Below, piece after piece: positions 53,252 through 64,000 of a DNA stretch of 64,000 nt. The translations under genes were made by a program, and so were the position numbers. Under the pieces are notes generated by a model. That model worked only from the letters and a program-made list of their open reading frames with translations, did no database searches and was not told the DNA's origin. The stretch lies in contig OZ316898.1 in NCBI GenBank assembly GCA_973895155.1, forward strand, positions 21,543,305 through 21,607,304, written 5' to 3'. Each line of letters begins with the position of its first letter. Positions within the stretch are counted from its first letter, which is position 1. Source of the stretch: Marsupella aquatica (Eukaryota; Marchantiophyta).

Positions 53252-53745
53252 TAATAAAAGTACCCTCATTAATAAGAGTACCCTCATGGACAAGGCCCAA
53301 CACAAGGATACCCTTAGGAGATAAGAGTACCCTCACTGATAAGGGTACCCTCATTATCAAAGTACCATTGTTGATAAGTGTACCCTCATTGATACTTAAG
53401 AGTACCCTCATACGCAAGGGTACCCTCAGGAGATAAGAGTACCCTCATTGATAAGGGTACCCTCACTGATCAAAGTACCATTGTTGATAAGCGTACCCAT
53501 TGATAAGAGTACCCTCGCTGATAAGAGTCCCTCGCTGATAAGAGTACCCTCGTTGATAAGAGTACCCTCAAGCACAAGGGTACCCTCAGGAGATAAGAGT
53601 ACCCTCATTGATAAGGGTACCCTCATTGATCTAATTAAGTACCATCGTTGATAAATGTACCACATTGATAAGAGTACCCTCACTGATAAGAGTACCCTCA
53701 TGCACAAGGGTACCCTCAGGAGATAAAAGTACCCTCATTCACATG
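53252..53745. repeat. 18-20-bp minisatellite GTACCCTCATTGATAAGA
   Basis: More than 20 copies of a unit GAGTACCCTCATTGATAAG and variants (CTCACTGATAAG, CTCAGGAGATAAG). A higher-order block ending CACAAGGGTACCCTCAGGAG recurs about every 130-150 bp. Minus-strand frames over it encode LINEGTLIN-type repeats, probably fortuitous. Confidence 0.97.
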
Positions 53746-53759
53746 GGGAGCAATGAAAA

Positions 53760-56480
53760 TAGGGATAATTGTAACCACGTCCAAAAGGTGAGATCTGTGA
53801 TCATAGCCATTCAAAAATACTGTCCTTCAAAACCTTGAGGACTTTAGTTTAAGAACTTTTCTAACAAACAGTTCAAGAATGTTTTTATAACAAAGAATCC
53901 AATAAAGTGTAAACTTTAATTTTATGGTGTTCAATTTTTTTAGATTTTCCCACACTATAGCAAACAAATCCACTGAATTTGTTTATTCTAATTCCAATTC
54001 AGTAAATATTACAATTCCGGTCAAATAGTACACGAACCATTTCAGATCTGAGTACCGAAATGCCGTAAGTTGTAATTTTTATCATTAGATTTATGAATAA
54101 TTCAACATGTAGGTGGGGAGAAAGGGGGAATTTTGATGTTGAGGTACTCACCTTCATAAATCTACTATTGATTTGTCCCAAGGAGTGTACAGTTCTTTCC
54201 TTGGTCTCGCCTCAATATTTGTACAATGTTGGCATGAATGACACTGCACAGAACACTAAAAGGATTTAGTGTCTTGAGGATGACCAAAAACAATGACAAG
54301 AAACCTGAAACTGAAACTCATTTGTCCAAGTGCATGTAGAGCTTCATATCATTGGCAACAATAGTGCTTGAAGCCAACTTACTTTTGAATGACGTGTAAG
54401 GCAATATCTTGTGAAAGAGGGCCGATAGCTTCCCAACTACTAAAGGAAGTAGATTTTGCACTCACAAAGTCATCCCAACAACCAGATCCCCTTGTGCAAT
54501 CTGAGAAACGTGGAGTATTCAATAAAAAGTTCAAAGCAAAATGTAATAAAACCATCATAAACTCAATATAATGAAATGTAACCATGTCCTTTGTGATAAA
54601 TTCTGCAAACCCTTCTGCTTTTTAAATATCTACTAATTAAAAGGAAAAGGATAATACACCAGAATTTACTTCAAAACTCACTGTCAATCATGTTCTCCGA
54701 ACAATAAGAATGATAGGGAGGGAAAATGTCAACCTGGGCATACGCCCAAGTCAGGGTGTGAAGCTTAATTTTCAGGATCCTGGAATTGTGGCCGGAGAGA
54801 GGCAGCTTGCAGCAACAAGTGCTTCAGGCTTCTTCCTCATCAGCATAGCCAACACCACTAGGAGACCAACCTAGAGCAAGTACAGGTCGAGCTCCCTCCT
54901 TGTTTGTGTAGTTCAATGTTCTGACCATGTTCAATGTGCTGCATTCCCTTGGGTTTGGATGATCTTCCCTTGGCAGAAATGAGTCACATTCCAGAGTTAC
55001 TCCATGCATAATGATTATTCACCTGCCCCTGGGGTTGGATGATCTTTGTGTGGGATAAATGCCCGGTTTGAGTTAACGGGCAAGTTTACGTGTTGCCCTA
55101 CGGGGTGTGGTTGGGACCGGGTGGGGTTGGGATAGGGTTGGGATGAGGTTGGGACGGTGTCAGGATAGGGGCGGGATGACCAGGTGTGACGGATGACAAA
55201 TCAAGGCCAAACCAGGCATAAATGAATCACACTTCAGAGTTACTCAAGGCAAAATGATTATTCTTCTGCCGCCAATCTGAATTGACTACTTGTAGCCTGG
55301 TGGAATCAGTGGATACTCATTACTTGGCGAGAGGTTGCACCATAAAGATTGTTATGGTTAGGAATCAAATAATAGTTGAGTGTTCATTAAGTGTTTATAA
55401 TACCTTGAAAGGGTTTAACAGTTTAATGATTAGATGCATGGGACCCGGATGGGATCCCATATGAGCTTACACTTTGAATCGTTCAACAATCTGAACCATA
55501 AAATGTACAAGGGTAAATTTATAAGAAGGTAATGGCATTGTGACTTTTTTCATCAAAGCAAGCTGGAGTGCCAGTTCCTTGTTATTAGGATATATCTAGA
55601 TCCAGACTAGCTCCAGAGTACCAAAATCTCTGCACTTTTGGGGCACTCTGTTGTGCTATGCATTTGAGGGAGTATTCATATCTATAACTAGACCAATGCC
55701 CGTGCGTTGAACAAAAGATGTTGACATGAGAAAACATACCAAGGAGAGAGAAAGAGTAAAAGTGAGGAAAAGATATCAAAGTGAGAAAACTAAGTGAATA
55801 GTTTAGCTACTCATTTGCTAAACTAACAACAATAAGTTCAGCAGTTAATTGGCAAGGGAGTCCACCCTACAATTTAGCTGGTTGCAGTCAAACTGGAGTT
55901 TGGACTTTGAATGCCATAAACTTACATTCCACCATGGGTGAGTGCAATGTGTGTATTTAGGCAAAGCTCAGATAATTGAAGGGAATGGGCTTACTCCCCT
56001 CTTTTATAGGGGGAGTGACACTTATTTCACTGACAGTTTACATAAGACTGCAAGATGGGCATCACTAGAAGAAATTAATAAGAAATCATTAGTAAACCCT
56101 AAACCCTAAACTTTCTACAGTAGTTGATTCTAAGTGTGTTAATTTATATATATAGTGCACGTTGCACATATTGGTGAGAGGCAGCCAGGGGTGAAGTCTC
56201 AATGTGTGATCACATGTAGGGTCTGTTGAGGGGAATCTAACATTTAGGATACTTAGACCAGTACTGTCAAAGAACTCACACTCCCCTGCTGTAAATTAAG
56301 CCGACATTGCTCCAAAGCAGAGACAAACTTTCTAAGTTCATTGATCTACAAAACTCTCCCCACATTGAGACCTTACTAAAATAGAAAACGAGGAAGAAGT
56401 ACATTTAAGAAAACTAAGGACCAATTTCCTGAAAAAGGCCAAACAAAGTACAATGGAGTAAAGCAAATTATAGAGATAAA
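53760..56480. other. Gene-poor AT-rich stretch
   Basis: No recognisable coding region. A GGGTTGGGA-type simple repeat is at 55100-55170. A telomere-like TAAACCCTAAACCCTAAAC lies at 56094-56111, about 30 bases after CACTAGAAGAAATTAATAAG, a weak CACTA-end look-alike. Confidence 0.5.
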
Positions 56481-56501
56481 CTAAACCCTAAACCCTAAAC
56501 T
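56481..56501. repeat. Telomere-like repeat, three units
   Basis: CTAAACCCTAAACCCTAAAC in AT-rich sequence, C-strand orientation. Confidence 0.85.
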
Positions 56502-56814
56502 TTACCCTCAGCTTAAGTGATTTAGAAAGGAAATGCAAACACAGCAAAGGTTAATTAAATCAATTATTTTGAGCTCAATTTATTAATTGTTATCAGTAAC
56601 AAAATGATGAAAAATAACTGCAAGAAAGAAGCAACAATGGGTACTAGATAGAGGACAAGGTTCACATGTGGTCCCAATAGGTTTTTGCCCACAGGCAGGT
56701 CCCATTTGTTTAATATGTTCCGTTAGCTTACATACATCTAATGAGGGTCCAAATGGAAATGAATCACTCTACCAAAGAACAAAATGAGCCAAATCTGTGG
56801 ATGAGACCCAATAA

Positions 56815-56955
56815 AGGGGAGAAGGGACAGGATCCCAATTACATGACCCCCCAAAACGGGGAGAAGCTGATACAGGATCTCAACTAAATGAGACACACAA
56901 GAGGGGAGAAGAGACAGAGGATCTCAACTAAATGAGACACACAAAAGGGGAGAAA
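56815..56955. repeat. Tandem repeat, about 57 bp
   Basis: Three units with GGGGAGAAG, GACAGAGGATCTCAACTAAA and TGAGACACACAA. The first is more diverged. No coding role seen. Confidence 0.85.
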
Positions 56956-57570
56956 ACCAGAGAAATACCATTTGAAGACCAAAGACTGAGCCAACATTCC
57001 TGAGTTCCGAATAACTACAAAGATTCAGAAATTATGCTAACCTAGGTATTATCACTATCGAAAATTCCTGATCAAGCCGCCAATAACTACAAAGAACTTA
57101 GAACATGCTAACCTAGGTATTATCACTATCTAAAGTAGAGACTAGATTTTCTGCGAGCAACAAGACCATTCATATCTTCTAGAGACTAAAGTGACCAAAC
57201 ACTGTCTAAATGCTCAAGCAACAGCATGTAACATCCGTATCTTGTAGCTGTCCAACTATGTACTAGTAGTGCCCACTGCAAGGTCTCTAGCTCTGGATGA
57301 ATGCCTGGATTGAATGACAATCACTACCATGAAAGGTTTTGATATATAGCAGGCCAGTGACTCTGTTAATCGATCAAGCTCTTTGGCCAGGCATGTCAAG
57401 AAGTTGGAAGGACGGGCTCATTCCCACAGATCAAGATTCTATTCCTCTTTCAATTGTTGGGTTGTCGACAATCTTTAGAACTGCATTGAGTTGTCGTAGA
57501 GACCCTCATCCGTTCGCCCCAGTGAAGGGAAGGGATCAACGAGAACCGCACTCAACGCCCTCTTCTCCAA

Positions 57571-57888
57571 TTGAAAGAAGGATCTCCTTCTATGGATGTC
57601 CCCCCAGGAGATCCCGAGGTGCACACTCAAGGGGCTATGATGTCTGGCCTTCTCTTACAATTGTTATACCAAATTCCTGGAGGTACTGCTCGGCAGGTCG
57701 TTGCACAGTGGAAATGGTTGCCAATGGAAACGAAGACTTGCGTAGATGCTAAGAGTTATGTAGATGCTAAGAGTTGGGTACATGCTAAGAGATGTGTAGA
57801 TGCTCTTGTTAAGATTAACAAGGAGATCACGGTATTGTGGGAAGTAAAGGCAATAGCCCCGCAGTTACAGACGAACTTGGACACGTAA
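57571..57888 (+). CDS. Hypothetical ORF with YVDAKS repeats
   Basis: The 105-codon frame contains GGTARQVVAQWKWLPMETKT followed by three to four six-residue repeats (VDAKSY, VDAKSW, VHAKRC, VDAL) from an 18-bp DNA repeat at 57745-57806. It then reads INKEITVLWEVKAIAPQLQT to a stop. It is coding-like but unrecognised, and may be the last exon of a gene whose upstream part (57339-57570) is frame-broken. Confidence 0.3.
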   Translation: MKEGSPSMDVPPGDPEVHTQGAMMSGLLLQLLYQIPGGTARQVVAQWKWLPMETKTCVDAKSYVDAKSWVHAKRCVDALVKINKEITVLWEVKAIAPQLQTNLDT

Positions 57889-57889
57889 T

Positions 57890-60800
57890 TGATTTTGTAG
57901 TTAAACTTTGTTGAAAGTCTTTATAACAGAGCAATCACAAGTTCCACGCATGCGCGATTGTGAGGAACCAAGTCCAAGTTGCCGCGCGCGCGAAATGACA
58001 AAATTTTACGGGGAGCACAATGTGCACACAACGTAAACTCAAGACTCTATGAGTGCTTGGAGCAAGGTGGACAGGCTATGGGACGTGATCCAGATTTTTG
58101 ACCACCCTCTGCTGGGGAAGCTGCAGTGGCATTCGTTCTCTTGGAGAAGCTATAGCGGCGACCCTTTGGAGAAATCAGCTGGCAGTCTCGAACAGTCTAC
58201 AAGGCCCAATGTTAAGCTTTGATGGCGGCGAGGCAGTCTAATCACAAAACCTAAAAAGTTGTAGCAGGAAGTGGAGAAAAAAACAGGCGCAATGTGTACT
58301 ACTTAAAAAAGTTCCAAAAGTGGCGTTTTGGGTAGAATAGGGCGCTGCCCTCAGCCTTTTGGTCCCGATCCCCTAACAACTTTGTGGCGGGCTTCGGCTA
58401 ACAGGTTCATTATTGGTGTGGGAGTTCTACTCGACCAGCCACCAGAGGCCTTAGTGGACATAAACGCAGTAGCTAGTACAGTAGTTCACTTGACGTGACC
58501 AGTGAGGTGCAACAACCACTCGGTTGATTGAAGCATCAAAAGAATTGGCTGAAACGGCCACAATCTCATACAACATACATGGCAAGGTCTCTATGCCAAT
58601 TTCCCAGCCTTATCTAGGGACAGATTGAAGGCAGCTTCCGACCACGAAAGTCACAAAACTGCCTATGAGCCATCCGTACCTCTAAAGATCCGCCATATAT
58701 AGACCCTCTTCACAGCTTTATACAATCTTCCGACTACCGCAGCCACAATAGTGTGCTAGAATTCACTGTGAAGTACTGGATTGGCTCCACTCTAATTCGT
58801 GCCTTACTCGAGACATGAGAAACGGAAAAATTGACGCGTCTAGTTTTGTCTCACCTTGTTTAAGTAAGCAATGTTGACAATCGGGTCGAGAAGGTACTGG
58901 AGGAATGCATCCAATGTGAAGGAGTGCTTTGCTTTCATCAATATCGTATTCTAGTGAGCCATCTGCTCATTGATGATCTTCTCGGCATCACCCAACCTCG
59001 GTTTCACCTTGCTCTGCGTTCAGAAACTCTTTAAACTTTGCCGGGACAATGACATCATTCTCTGCATACTTGTGCATGCGATCAAATCGCCTCTTTGGTA
59101 ATTAAACCATTGTCCATCAATCTCTCCTCCTATACAAGCTCGGAGTATCCATCTCTATATATCCTGCCCACAGGACTCTAGGGGGAGGCACAACATAATC
59201 ACAACAAAAACTTTTCTCTTTTGCACGAATGAAGCACCGAAAATAGTGTTTAGAAGCGAAAAGAAATTATGCACTTAACACAGGCCTGAATATCAGATTT
59301 GCACGGGAGGTCAAGTGTATTATCTAGCTGGGACTATTTTCGCACCTTTCTCCCATAAAACAACGCGCAATATATATATTCCAACACATTCGCAGTGCCA
59401 AATTAATGATCCCATGTTTGCACCCTGAGTTAATAAAGTGCAAAATAATTGAGAGATGCAATAGCTAATTACCGATCAGATCTAACTATATATGGAGAGA
59501 AGATACATTCGAAATAGAGAAGGGAGAACACCACAAGGATCTGTTGGCAGCAGCAGTCGATACAAAGTCGATCTAACCAGACGAGTGACAAGTACACATG
59601 TTAGAGACTCCTCGATGAAGCTCAAACGACAAGACTGGTAACAAGCCCAGTTGAAAAACTCAAGCTGCGATAGTCCAACGAGAAGCAAAACGATGAAGAA
59701 ATGAAGGCGGGACCCCACGAGCCAGAGAATGCAACCCTAAACCCAATATGCCGCTTCACTAATTCGCTCAACCTTCAAACACACGGATCCCTGTGGCCCT
59801 GCAAAACATAGGACCCATGTGCTCACTAACAAGTGGGTCCGCAAAGGTATTGAAAATGAAAAAACCAAACATCTCACAAGAAAGAATGACGACATCGGCC
59901 GTGGGGACTAGAGAGCGAGAGATGACAGCAGCATCCCGGTTTGTTCGTTTGCAACTCGACACAATATGCAAAAGTGAGTTGTTCGCAAGATGTGGGCACC
60001 GTTGACGTGACTCGGTCATGTTGCAGTGTTGCGCGTTCCAAAGTCTTCTACCGGACAGGTTTCATCATTCGGAGAATCTCAACGCCTACTTTGGACTGAT
60101 TGACTGGAGAAGTGGAGATCCTAGTGGACGAAATATTTGCACTGCTGTAATCCTTGTATTCTCAAAACAGTGATGTCGTCAATGTATTTTGTTTTGAGGG
60201 GGATTTTCATGTCATTGCGGCGGACGAGCGTTTGGTGTGTACTTAGAGTAAAGAAACCTTATGCCAGGCGGGGCTGTTCAGTGGTGATTGAGCTCCCGCG
60301 TCGACATGCATTCTATCTCTCAAGTGCTGCCGGTGGTCTGTTGCCCCCCAATGATCTGCGAAAGGCGATGAGACTCTGAGCATCGCTTGCTTGAGTCTAC
60401 AGGAATGAATGGTTTGCTTAAGAGGTCACGTGTAAAGTCAATACTGTGCTGAGCTTTGGAAAATTCGGCGGAGTAGTTAGGGATCGCGATGCTGTTGGGT
60501 CACTAAGAGTAGATGCTGTCGGAGTAATGTTGTAGCAAGCCAATGTGATTAGAACAGCCATGTCAGCAGCTTTGGACACTGGGCCAAAGGGAAAAGACTG
60601 ACATAATACTAAAGCTGATTTGATCCACCTGGCTGCTCAGTCGGCTACAAAGTGCACATTCATTCAAGCTGCAATTCGGAAGTGCGGGGGCAAGGAGGAA
60701 AAGGGGCTACAGCTGTACACAGCCTAGGGATCAAATGGGCGATGGGGACAGTTCGATAAACAACTGGGACGAGCAGATGCTACGGGGCGGGACCCAGAGG

Positions 60801-61390
60801 TCAGACTTCCCATCTGGGACAAAGCATGCTCAGATAAGCTTGGAATCAAGCCTCAGTATGTAGCCGCTCTGGGACAAAGCATGCTCAGATAAGATTGGAA
60901 TCAAGCCTCAGTATGTAGCCGCTCTGTCAGGTTTATTGGGGCCTGATAAAGCTTGATTCACACTAGGACTGCCACTACGTAAGTTAGCACTCTGGACAGT
61001 AGCTCTGGGAACAAGGAGCTGTGCTTGGCTGGAGCACCAGAGAGATTGTGATGCCATCGGCTATCTCTAGGTGAGAAACAATCACGTCCTGCCATAAATG
61101 TCCCCTCGGGAAAAGAAAGGGCAACTTTCAGTACTATGGTTCTGTACTAGGACCCGCTACAAATTTACAAAAATAGTTGACCTCCGCTGATCATTATTCC
61201 ACTTTTGATGGGCTGATACAAACCACCGTCGTTGAATTGGCCTCCAAACAGGACCTACAACGTTGTTTTGTCATCACTGCTACATCGCGATCGGCCTTCA
61301 CTAGATATCCCTTCCAATTTGTTCTAGATGCTAAATAATTAATCATCGACACTGAGTTTTGCCGACGATTAGGAGTAGATAATGTACGGC
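57890..61390. other. Gene-poor stretch
   Basis: Short frames only, for example 59793-60005 and 60137-60379, none recognisable. A CCTAAACCC motif is at 59734. Bases 60815-60924 are a perfect-looking tandem duplication of about 55 bp (GGGACAAAGCATGCTCAGAT ... GTATGTAGCCGCTCT). Confidence 0.5.
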
Positions 61391-61392
61391 AG

Positions 61393-61674
61393 ATGCTCAA
61401 ACTCGCTCGGAAGTTTGCAGCAACTAAATTTGAAGAGGAAGCCAAGAAGCTCTTCAGGGAACACTTTGACATCCTGAAGACTAATGTGTTTGATGTTTTG
61501 GAAGGACTTCATTATGATTCGGAAGGCTCACATGATGGTGAAGTCGTTTCAGGTCAAAAATCATTTGTGGATCTTTGTCAACTCATTCATTCACAATCCG
61601 TCATTCGACTCTCAAACCAGAGAGACCTTGACATCTCGTCAGGGCAGCTTCGGGTCAAAATGCGAACTATTTAG
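61393..61674 (+). CDS. Hypothetical 93-codon ORF
   Basis: It begins MLKLARKFAATKFEEEAKKL and continues REHFDILKTNVFDVLEGLHY. The frame is open upstream to a TAA at about 61336, with CRRLGVDNVRQ preceding the first Met. The helical pattern (LLKLA..F....LE......L) is reminiscent of the end of a BTB/BACK-type segment, but there is too little to assign. Confidence 0.25.
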   Translation: MLKLARKFAATKFEEEAKKLFREHFDILKTNVFDVLEGLHYDSEGSHDGEVVSGQKSFVDLCQLIHSQSVIRLSNQRDLDISSGQLRVKMRTI

Positions 61675-61747
61675 CGTACATCAGTACGAGAGCAGACCCT
61701 ACACGCACGGATGATTCAAAGCCGACCTGTCGAACATGCTCATGAAT

Positions 61748-61950
61748 TTATTTTCCGCATGTTAGAGCTAATGGGCTGCCACATGCATTCAGGATGCTCA
61801 GATACGTGATCTCATTTGGCTTCACGCCTTCTTGGCGCATTAGATTGAAAATGTCGAGTGCAGATTGAACATGATCACTCCTAGCGTATCCCGCAATCAT
61901 GCTGGTCCAAGTAATAACACTCTTGTTCTGAATTTGATAGCAGTAGCGGT
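61748..61950 (-). pseudogene. PPR gene fragment (PLS type)
   Basis: The minus strand reads IQNKSVITWTSMIAGYARSD, then ALDIFNLMRQEGVKPNEITY and LSILNACGSPLAL before a stop. This is about one and a half pentatricopeptide repeats of the PLS class (SWxxMIxGYAxxG, AxxxFxxMxxxGVxPNxxTF). Upstream, the expected AR.VFD.I sequence is in another frame (LILEKIP), so it is a degraded remnant. Intact PLS-type PPR proteins process and edit organelle RNA. Confidence 0.75.
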
Positions 61951-62783
61951 ATCTTCTCCAGGATCAAATTCCTCCTGCTGGACTCGTTTACGAATCATCC
62001 CAGCTTTGCCATCAAAACTTGAGAATCAAAACTACAAGTTCTGAGAAGAAAAAGTATGAGAAGATCTTCCATCCAAACCCCAAAGCAACCCACCGTCATA
62101 CCCGCACATTGCCCTCTGAAAAACTATGGCGCGAGTGCTCTTGTTTATCGCCCTCCAAGAAAGAACCCTTTGCAACTGAAGTGTCGTGCATACAAAACGA
62201 AGAATTGACGACAAGTGGCAACAAGCAAGTAACGAGCAAGTGGCAACAAAATTGATGTAGATTGTGACGGGAAATAAAAGGAGCTCAGGCAGCAGGAGAC
62301 GTCATGCAAGAAATGAGCAGGACTTGAACCAGGATGGACAGTATCCCGGGCTGAAAAAGAGATTCTGTCCCGCTTCCTTGGGCGCTCAGAGGTGAGAAGT
62401 ATAGTTGCCCAGCAATGTAAGGTCGAAACGCAGAAGAACATCCAGTATACGTATATAGGTAGGGCCCTTACTAGGAATTGTGTGCCCAAAGGACTTGACG
62501 AGAGGCCGTGTAAAAGTGGTAACGCGAACCTAACAGGGATGACCGGATTCGTGAGCATGTAGCTACGCAAAGCTCGATACCAAGTCCCCGAGAAGCAACT
62601 ATAGCAATTGAGCAATCCGAAGCCAGTACGACAAGTAATTCTTAGCAGATTGTGAATTCTACAAGGATTGTGAGCTTGCGAGGATAGGCACCGGGATGTC
62701 CTTAGATCATGTAGAGATGTTGGTGGCCATCAAACCTCCGTGTCTGGCGCAGAGGTTGTCGTCGTCCAGGGGACGCTGGCGCG
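61951..62783. other. Upstream region of the SMC2 gene
   Basis: No gene was recognised. The last 85 bases before the SMC2 ATG are GC-richer and include GTTGTCGTCGTCCAGGGGAC, probably 5' leader. No TATA box is clear. Confidence 0.4.
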
Positions 62784-64000
62784 ATGTATGTGAAGGAGAT
62801 AACCTTGGACGGATTCAAGTCGTACGCTCAAAGGACTGTGGTTTCCGGCTTTGATCAGCAATTCAACGCAATAACAGGGCTGAATGGATCAGGGAAGTCG
62901 AACATCTTGGACTCTATTTGCTTCGTGCTGGGAATTACGAATTTGCAGCAAGTTAGGGCAAGCAACTTGCAAGAGCTGGTTTACAAGCAAGGGCAGGCGG
63001 GAATTACAAAAGCAACAGTTTCAATTCTGTTTGACAATTCGAACCGTAAGCGAAGTCCTATCGGCTATGAAGACTCGAGTGAGATTACTGTCACTCGCCA
63101 GGTAAGTTTACCCCTCACGAATTTATCTGAACTTCATTTCATTCAATTTCCGATATTAAGTTGGCCCTCTTGCCGAGACACCCGTCTCTGTTGGCCTGGA
63201 AACAGTCAGTCTTTTCTTCCGATGCTCCCCACACCTCGTGAATAAATATTTTGATGATCAATAGCCAAGAGAGATACCGGATCCAATGAGTGGCAGACAG
63301 AACATGAGAACATTTCGATTCGCACAGTATTCCATGGTCAGGCATTGTCTGATTATATGGTCTTTTGTCATACTGTAGATTATCGTTGGTGGACGGAACA
63401 AGTACTGGATAAATGGCCACGTAAGGCAGCCCACCCAGGTCCAAAATCTCTTCCACTCCGTACAGCTGAATATCAACAATCCTCACTTTCTCATCATGCA
63501 AGGTCGTATCACGAAAGTACTCAACATGAAGCCGCCTGAGATTCTGTCAATGCTAGAAGAGGCAGCTGGAACTAAGACGTACGAGTCGAAAAAAGAGAAC
63601 GCTCTCAAGACTCTGGAAAAAAAGCAGGCGAAATTAAGTGGATGAAATTGACAACCTTTTGAGTCAAAACATCCTTCCAGCTCTCGAGAAGCTATGGAAA
63701 GAACGAGCGCAGTACCAGCAGTGGACTTCCGGCAATGCAGTGGTGGATCGTCTCGACAGATTCTGCATTGCTTTCGATTTTTCGGAGGCTGGAGGTTGAA
63801 GGAAGCTTCTTCGGGTGAGGAGGCCAAAATGCAAGACAAGGTTGAGGCTATTAAATTATCTGCCGTCGGTAAGATTAGAGGAAGAAATAGCCCAGAACGA
63901 GGCTTCTGTTGCTGCATTGACTGAGGCCAAAGAGAAGCAGATGAATAGTGACATGAGAAGTTTGTCTGATGCGGTGGATAAGCTCTTGTGAAGGTCGACT
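62784..64000 (+). pseudogene. SMC2: SMC2 (condensin subunit) 5' part; exon 2 frameshifted, runs off window
   Basis: Exon 1 (62784-63101) is intact: [20 protein letters not shown], the Walker A segment GLNGSGKSN (residues 32-40) and [20 protein letters not shown], ending at CGCCAG|GTAAGT. A 277-bp intron ends TACTGTAG. Exon 2 (from 63379) reads [40 protein letters not shown] and [20 protein letters not shown]. An extra base near 63640 then shifts the frame before [18 protein letters not shown], with further indels near 63795, 63865 and 63985. SMC2 is an ATPase of the condensin complex that compacts chromosomes. Either this is a decaying copy or exon 2 carries assembly indels. The long open frames elsewhere argue against general sequencing noise. 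Confidence 0.85.

Noticed and set aside
53196-53707. Minus-strand frames encoding LINEGTLIN-like repeats
   Set aside because: These derive from the 18-20-bp minisatellite; the frame breaks at several variants and there is no flanking gene.
56064-56111. CACTAGAAGAAATT as a second CACTA end
   Set aside because: Only the first few bases fit, there are no subterminal repeats and no target duplication; a short telomere-like tract follows instead.
62300-62390. Possible tRNA on the minus strand (GGTTCAAGTCC box)
   Set aside because: A T-arm-like box and a GGACAG/CTGTCC stem exist, but no proper acceptor, D-arm or anticodon arm could be folded.

Overview
This is eukaryotic nuclear DNA, most likely from a land plant. 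The evidence is spliceosomal introns (one with a TACTAAC branch-point-like motif), plant-type TTTAGGG/CCCTAAA telomere-like motifs at about ten places, a Ty3-type LTR followed by a tRNA-Asp primer-binding site, a CACTA-type transposon end, an L1-type LINE with a C-terminal zinc knuckle, a fragment of a PLS-type PPR gene and the first exons of an SMC2 (condensin) gene. A Crinkler-like nuclease/kinase protein would fit a seedless plant (bryophyte, lycophyte or fern), but the species is not resolved. The window is repeat-dominated; very few genes look intact.

Layout. 1-4 kb: two direct copies of an old repeat around a segment that recurs inverted at 50.2-51.5 kb. 4-8.2 kb: a decayed, 5'-truncated LINE on the minus strand, fused directly to a truncated copy of a Crinkler-like kinase gene. 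8.2-12.6 kb: copy 1 of a segmental duplication whose second copy lies at 26.1-30.9 kb. Each copy carries, from left to right, the kinase gene (minus), a shared upstream region with telo-box and GGCCCA motifs, a 29-codon ORF (plus) and a decayed retroelement-like gene (minus). Copy 1 alone has a 287-bp MITE with 8-bp target-site duplications. Copy 2 alone keeps the full kinase gene. 12.4-13.7 kb: a repeat family and a C-rich 121-bp minisatellite. 13.7-19.7 kb: remains of LTR retroelements. 20-24.6 kb: mostly featureless.

30.3-31.2 kb: a 152-codon ORF with 37-residue repeats, cut by a CACTA-type end. 31-36.3 kb: T-rich, intron-like sequence. 36.3-40.1 kb: an EDM2-like PHD-finger gene fragment whose exons are split by about 3 kb. 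41-47.1 kb: an intact 800-codon ORF, a second LTR with primer-binding site and a truncated leader/gag-like region that ends in telomere-like repeats. 47.1-49.2 kb: a G-rich 121-bp minisatellite with dense G-quadruplex potential. 49.2-51.5 kb: inverted copies of repeats from the left half. 51.5-61 kb: degenerate tandem repeats and little else. 61-64 kb: a PPR remnant and the start of an SMC2 gene with an intact exon 1 and a frameshifted exon 2.

The most notable items are the Crinkler-like helical/nuclease/kinase gene and its LINE-fused paralogue, the MITE proven by its paralogous empty site, the domain shared by the 800-codon ORF and the decayed minus-strand ORFs, and the paired inverted G-rich minisatellites next to telomere-like repeats. 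All similarity statements come from reading the sequence; no database search was run.
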